DNA from: Geoglobus sp.
Lineage (GTDB): Archaea > Halobacteriota > Archaeoglobi > Archaeoglobales > Archaeoglobaceae
Direction: 5' to 3'
Assembly (NCBI GenBank): GCA_027016965.1
Contig: JALURI010000063.1
Location: forward strand, 1 to 5,834
Length of the DNA: 5,834 bases
The notes beneath the pieces are model-generated. The model had not been told where the DNA came from, searched no databases, and saw only the letters and a list, made by a program, of their open reading frames with translations. This document shows positions 4,642-5,834 of the stretch, one piece after another (position 1 is the stretch's first letter; each line of letters starts with the position of its first letter). A program made the translations under genes and the position numbers.

Positions 4642-5125
4642 GGGGATCAACATGAACATGGAGAAGCTGTTCCTTCATGAGAAGGCTGTGGATATTATAG
4701 TCAAAATATACCAGGCGGAAATTGACGGAAAAAGTGCATACCCTCTCAGCATATCCAAGGAAGTTGGATCGCCATACAGCTATATTTCAAAGGTTCTGGG
4801 AATTTTCGAGGAGAATGCTCTGATAGAAAGTGAGTTTGAAGGAAGGATAAGGAAAGTCAGATTGACTGAAGATGGAAAGAGAGTGGCAGAACTTCTTATA
4901 GAGCTTAAAAAAGCTCTGAAGATGGATTTTGTTTCAAGAAAGAAAATAAGAGCTCTTGAAACTGTAATTCAAAGCCTGGATGGTAAAAAGGGTGATTCTG
5001 TACTCCATGTAGTTCTTCCTGTGAAAGCTGAGCTTGAAAGACTGAAGACAGATGATGATGAGGTCATTGAAAGGGCAAAAAGGCTGATGAGGTCCATAGA
5101 GGAGATGATTGATGTCTCAGCCTGA
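4637..5125 (+). CDS. winged-helix transcriptional regulator, MarR-like
   Basis: The 162-aa protein has an N-terminal winged helix-turn-helix at about residues 10-85. Its elements are a helix HEKAVDIIVKIYQAE, the HTH pair PLSISKEVGSPYSYISKVLGIF (36-57, with SYISKVLGIFEENALI as recognition helix), and the wing ESEFEGRIRKVRLTEDGKRVAE (64-85). A charged helical C-terminal part (about 86-160) probably mediates dimerisation. It lacks cysteine and shows no metal- or ligand-binding domain. It resembles archaeal MarR/ArsR-type one-domain regulators, and the exact family is uncertain. The start may be ATG 4637 (leaderless), or ATG 4652 (MNMEKLF, 157 aa), which has a GGGGAT Shine-Dalgarno-like sequence at 4642-4647. 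The first residues carry no domain, so homology will not settle it. The 3' end overlaps the M20 gene by 14 nt, so the two are almost surely co-transcribed. Confidence 0.85.
   Translation: MKGINMNMEKLFLHEKAVDIIVKIYQAEIDGKSAYPLSISKEVGSPYSYISKVLGIFEENALIESEFEGRIRKVRLTEDGKRVAELLIELKKALKMDFVSRKKIRALETVIQSLDGKKGDSVLHVVLPVKAELERLKTDDDEVIERAKRLMRSIEEMIDVSA
5100..5109 (+). promoter_or_regulatory. ribosome binding site of the M20 peptidase gene, inside the regulator gene
   Basis: AGGAGATGAT matches nine of ten bases of the archaeal Shine-Dalgarno consensus AGGAGGTGAT. It lies within the last codons of the regulator gene just before ATG 5112. Its strength indicates direct ribosome binding for the second gene of the operon, in contrast with the leaderless genes elsewhere in the window. 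Confidence 0.65.
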
Positions 5126-5834
5126 GATCAATACCTTGGAGAGTTATAACAATCTGGCACTTGAAATTATCAGCAATCTCATAGAGATAAAAGCACTTTC
5201 TCCGGAGAATGGAGGATATGGGGAAATAGACAAGGCAGAGTATATTCTCAGTCTTCTCGATTTCACGGATGAGATTGAAAGATTTGATGCCGAGGACGGA
5301 AGAGCAAAAAAGGGGATAAGACCCAACATTGTAGCAAGGATTAAAGGAGAGAGACAGAGAACTCTGTGGATTGTGTGTCACATGGATGTTGTGCCTGAGG
5401 GGGATTTAAAGCTCTGGGAAAGTAATCCATTCAAAGCAGAGGTTGTTGATGACAGGGTTTACGGAAGAGGGGCTGAAGACAACGGGCAGGCAATAGTTTC
5501 AACCATTCTCGCAGGAAAATTTCTCTCAGAACAGAATCCTGAGCTGAGCTTTGGAATGATTTTTGTTTCAGATGAGGAAACAGGAAGCAGGTTCGGAATC
5601 CAGCATCTTCTGAAGGAAAAAAAATTCAGCAGGGATGATCTTTTCCTGGTTCCAGACACAGGCAGTCCAGATGGAAGTCTGATTGAGATTGCCGAGAAAA
5701 ACATTCTATGGCTGAGATTTGAGATATTCGGAAAACAGGGACATGCCTCAAGACCCGACATGTTTTACAATGCAGGTAGAAGGGCAATGAAAATACTGCT
5801 TGAGCTTGACGAAATGCTTCACAAAAAATTTAAC
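5112..5834 (+). CDS. M20-family zinc metallopeptidase/deacylase, 3' end cut by window
   Basis: The reading frame is open from ATG 5112 to the window edge (241 residues), so perhaps the last 40 percent is missing. It is an M20 amidohydrolase, the family of carboxypeptidases, dipeptidases, succinyl-diaminopimelate desuccinylase and acetylornithine deacetylase. Visible zinc-site motifs are HMDVVP (H90, D92), bridging D123 in GRGAEDNGQ, catalytic E155 and metal-binding E156 in SDEETGS, and D182 in VPDTGS. GKQGHASRP (208-216) with H211 begins the lid/dimerisation domain. The C-terminal zinc histidine would lie outside the window. There is no signal peptide, so it is cytosolic. An in-frame TGA at 5106-5108 fixes the start at 5112 (or TTG 5109). 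Substrate cannot be told from this part: the HMDVVPEGD and AEDNGQ forms suit peptidase-like or DapE/ArgE-like archaeal members. It overlaps the regulator gene, which may control it. Confidence 0.9.
   Translation, partial: MSQPEINTLESYNNLALEIISNLIEIKALSPENGGYGEIDKAEYILSLLDFTDEIERFDAEDGRAKKGIRPNIVARIKGERQRTLWIVCHMDVVPEGDLKLWESNPFKAEVVDDRVYGRGAEDNGQAIVSTILAGKFLSEQNPELSFGMIFVSDEETGSRFGIQHLLKEKKFSRDDLFLVPDTGSPDGSLIEIAEKNILWLRFEIFGKQGHASRPDMFYNAGRRAMKILLELDEMLHKKFN

Noticed and set aside
5064..5761. Several 61-105 aa minus-strand ORFs
   Set aside because: They are opposite the M20 peptidase gene, whose plus-strand frame carries every zinc-site motif expected in this region.
1..5834. Mobile element, CRISPR array or defence system
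   Set aside because: No transposase, integrase, terminal inverted repeats, regularly spaced repeats or recognisable defence domains are visible on either strand.

Overview
The window looks like a chromosomal stretch from a thermophilic euryarchaeon, most plausibly a member of the Archaeoglobales. The signs are the bifunctional archaeal fructose-1,6-bisphosphate aldolase/phosphatase, a single-domain KaiC-like ATPase, a geranylgeranyl-reductase-family flavoprotein, AGA/AGG/ATA-rich codon use, and archaeal TATA boxes placed about 26-27 nt upstream of start codons. The genus cannot be fixed from the sequence alone. Gene density is very high, and no stretch longer than about 300 bases lacks a gene.

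Layout, left to right. Positions 1-152 hold no intact gene, only a possible broken short ORF on the minus strand. At 153-1268 (minus) is the aldolase/phosphatase gene. Across a 105-bp promoter region it is divergent from a KaiC-like ATPase gene at 1374-2102 (plus). That gene converges, with 1 bp between stop codons, on a small hypothetical gene at 2104-2394 (minus). The small gene is divergent, across 49 bp, from a geranylgeranyl reductase family gene at 2444-3583 (plus). This in turn converges, with 2 bp between stops, on a gene for a 245-aa multi-spanning membrane protein of unknown function at 3586-4323 (minus). A 109-bp gap separates the membrane gene from a divergent 44-aa predicted tail-anchored membrane protein at 4433-4567 (plus). 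The last unit is a winged-helix regulator (4637 or 4652 to 5125, plus) that overlaps an M20-family metallopeptidase gene by 14 nt. The peptidase gene starts at 5112 and runs off the right edge.

The genes do not form one obvious pathway. Most are single-gene transcription units on alternating strands, and several appear to give leaderless mRNAs. The only clear operon is regulator plus M20 peptidase, with an inverted repeat at the promoter that could be an autoregulatory operator. Functional themes are gluconeogenesis (aldolase/phosphatase), isoprenoid lipid or quinone reduction (the flavoprotein) and peptide or N-acyl amino-acid hydrolysis (M20). I see no mobile element, CRISPR array, tRNA or rRNA, and no convincing new multigene system. 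The most interesting unexplained items are the 44-aa membrane protein beside the uncharacterised membrane gene, the regulator's inverted repeat, and the broken ORF at the left edge.
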